From an uncultured Burkholderiales bacterium (GTDB lineage: Bacteria > Pseudomonadota > Gammaproteobacteria > Burkholderiales > Burkholderiaceae_F), in NCBI GenBank assembly GCA_903871435.1, contig CAIQGU010000272.1, positions 1 through 6,561 on the forward strand: DNA of 6,561 nucleotides. The letters run 5' to 3'. Of the stretch, positions 5,655-6,561 are shown piece after piece (position 1 is the stretch's first letter; every line of letters begins with the position of its first letter). A program made the translations under genes and the position numbers. The notes beneath the pieces were generated by a model, which saw nothing but the letters and a program-made list of their open reading frames with translations, did not search any database and was not told where the DNA came from.

Positions 5655-6561
5655 ATGACAGCAGACCGGACCGGCGGCACGAAACCAGCCGCCACCGAGC
5701 AGGACATCCCTACCGGAAGCACTGCTCAGGCAATTGGTGCAGCGCAACCCGATGCCGTGGAAATGGGTTTTCGCGTGCTCGCCGAGTCGCTGCCGGAAAT
5801 CGTCTGGATTTCGCGCGCTGACGGCTGCAACGTCTATCACAACCAGCGTTGGGGTGACTACACCGGCCTCACGTTCGAGCAGGGCTGCGGAAATGACTGG
5901 CTTACGCCCTACCATCCCGACGACCGCCAGCGCGCGTGGACTGCCTGGCAGGCCGCGATCACCCACGAGTCGCCCTATGCGCTGGAATGCCGGATACGCC
6001 GGGCCGATGGCGCCTACCGTTGGTGGCTGATCCGTGCGCAGCCACTGCACAACGCGCAAGGCACCATAGACCGGTGGTTTGGCATTTGTACGGACGTCCA
6101 TGACCTCAAGCAGGCGGGCGAAGCGGTGCTGGCCAACAGTGCGGAACTCAGTGCCGCCCTGGCCAATATGAACGAGGCGGTGCTGATTTCGGGCACCGAC
6201 GGCCGATACACGCATCTGAACGATGCCTACGCAAAGTTCCACCGCTTTGGCAGCGCTGCCACGTGCGTGCGCACACTGGGCGACCACGCGCGGTACCTCG
6301 AGGTGCGCACGCTGGACGGCCAGATCGTCCCCGCGGAGGATTGGGCCGTGGCCCGCGCACTGCGGGGAGAAACCGCTACCAATGTCGAGTTCCTTCTGCA
6401 ACGGCGCGATACGCTCGAGGGTTGGATCGGCAGCTACAGTTACGCGCCGGTCCGCAACGAATACGACGTCATCGTGGGTTCGGTGGTGGTCTGCCGCGAC
6501 ATCACCGAACACAAACGCACGGCCAAGATCCTGCGCGAAAGCGAAGAGCGCTACCGCAAGG
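5655..6561 (+). CDS. Multi-PAS sensor protein, N-terminal part; cut by window edge
   Basis: The frame is open from ATG at 5655 to the right edge, giving 302 residues with no stop. Residues 1-36 are a polar, probably disordered lead-in. The first PAS domain spans about 39-151 and is of the PAS_3 type: SLPEIVWIS (45-53), HPDDR (87-91), then the PAC-like RWWLIRAQPL (122-131) and GICTDVHDLK. A second PAS spans about 168-287: NMNEAVLISGTDGRY, WAVARALRGE (230-239), GSYSYAPV (259-266), and the closing RDITEHK (281-287). LRESEERYRK at the edge is the usual opening of another PAS domain. No transmembrane segment or signal peptide is visible, so sensing is probably cytoplasmic, with ligand unknown. The output is missing; histidine kinase or diguanylate cyclase/phosphodiesterase are typical for this layout. 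The start has no strong ribosome site; GTG at 5613 or ATG at 5763 are alternatives. ATG at 5655 keeps a modest lead-in and leaves both domains whole. Confidence 0.9.
   Translation, partial: MTADRTGGTKPAATEQDIPTGSTAQAIGAAQPDAVEMGFRVLAESLPEIVWISRADGCNVYHNQRWGDYTGLTFEQGCGNDWLTPYHPDDRQRAWTAWQAAITHESPYALECRIRRADGAYRWWLIRAQPLHNAQGTIDRWFGICTDVHDLKQAGEAVLANSAELSAALANMNEAVLISGTDGRYTHLNDAYAKFHRFGSAATCVRTLGDHARYLEVRTLDGQIVPAEDWAVARALRGETATNVEFLLQRRDTLEGWIGSYSYAPVRNEYDVIVGSVVVCRDITEHKRTAKILRESEERYRK

Noticed and set aside
5467..5658. 63-codon plus-strand frame whose stop overlaps the PAS gene start (ATGA)
   Set aside because: The overlap looks like coupling, but the frame begins with TTG, lacks a ribosome site and has an unremarkable His/Arg/Pro-rich product. 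Probably chance.
5649..6512. 287-codon minus-strand frame at the right end
   Set aside because: It is antisense to the PAS-domain gene; the plus-strand frame shows two well-formed PAS domains.

Overview
The window is GC-rich, densely coded bacterial chromosome. GC-rich third codon positions, the HtpG sequence and the DUF1631 protein beside a spermidine-synthase-like protein all suggest a betaproteobacterium (Burkholderiales/Rhodocyclales type). This assignment rests on recognition of families, not on a database search. I see no insertion sequences, phage genes, tRNA or rRNA genes, or CRISPR repeats.

Layout. From right to left on the minus strand: htpG (5136-3214, complete, 640 aa), a 198-bp gap with a long hairpin just after the htpG stop, a DUF1631-family protein of unknown function (3015-640, complete, 791 aa), and a spermidine-synthase-like protein (650 to the left edge, C-terminus cut off). 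The last two overlap by 11 bp and are almost certainly translated from one message. On the plus strand, divergent from htpG, a gene starts at 5655 and runs off the right edge. It encodes two PAS domains and the start of what looks like a third, so it is a cytoplasmic multi-PAS sensor whose output domain lies outside the window.

Regulation. The 518-bp divergent region (5137-5654) carries a good match to a sigma-32 heat-shock promoter facing htpG (CTTGAA, 15 nt, CCCCAAGT), which suits a chaperone gene. It also holds an AT-rich island and two inverted repeats, one of them just before the PAS gene. The hairpin after htpG has G-U pairs only when read as minus-strand RNA, which suggests it works in the htpG transcript.

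Overall this is mostly ordinary housekeeping and signalling DNA. The points most worth following are the DUF1631/aminopropyltransferase-like pair, in which the second protein has a degenerate cofactor motif, the short ORF overlapping the DUF1631 start, and the unknown output of the multi-PAS protein. I found no convincing new defence or mobile system.
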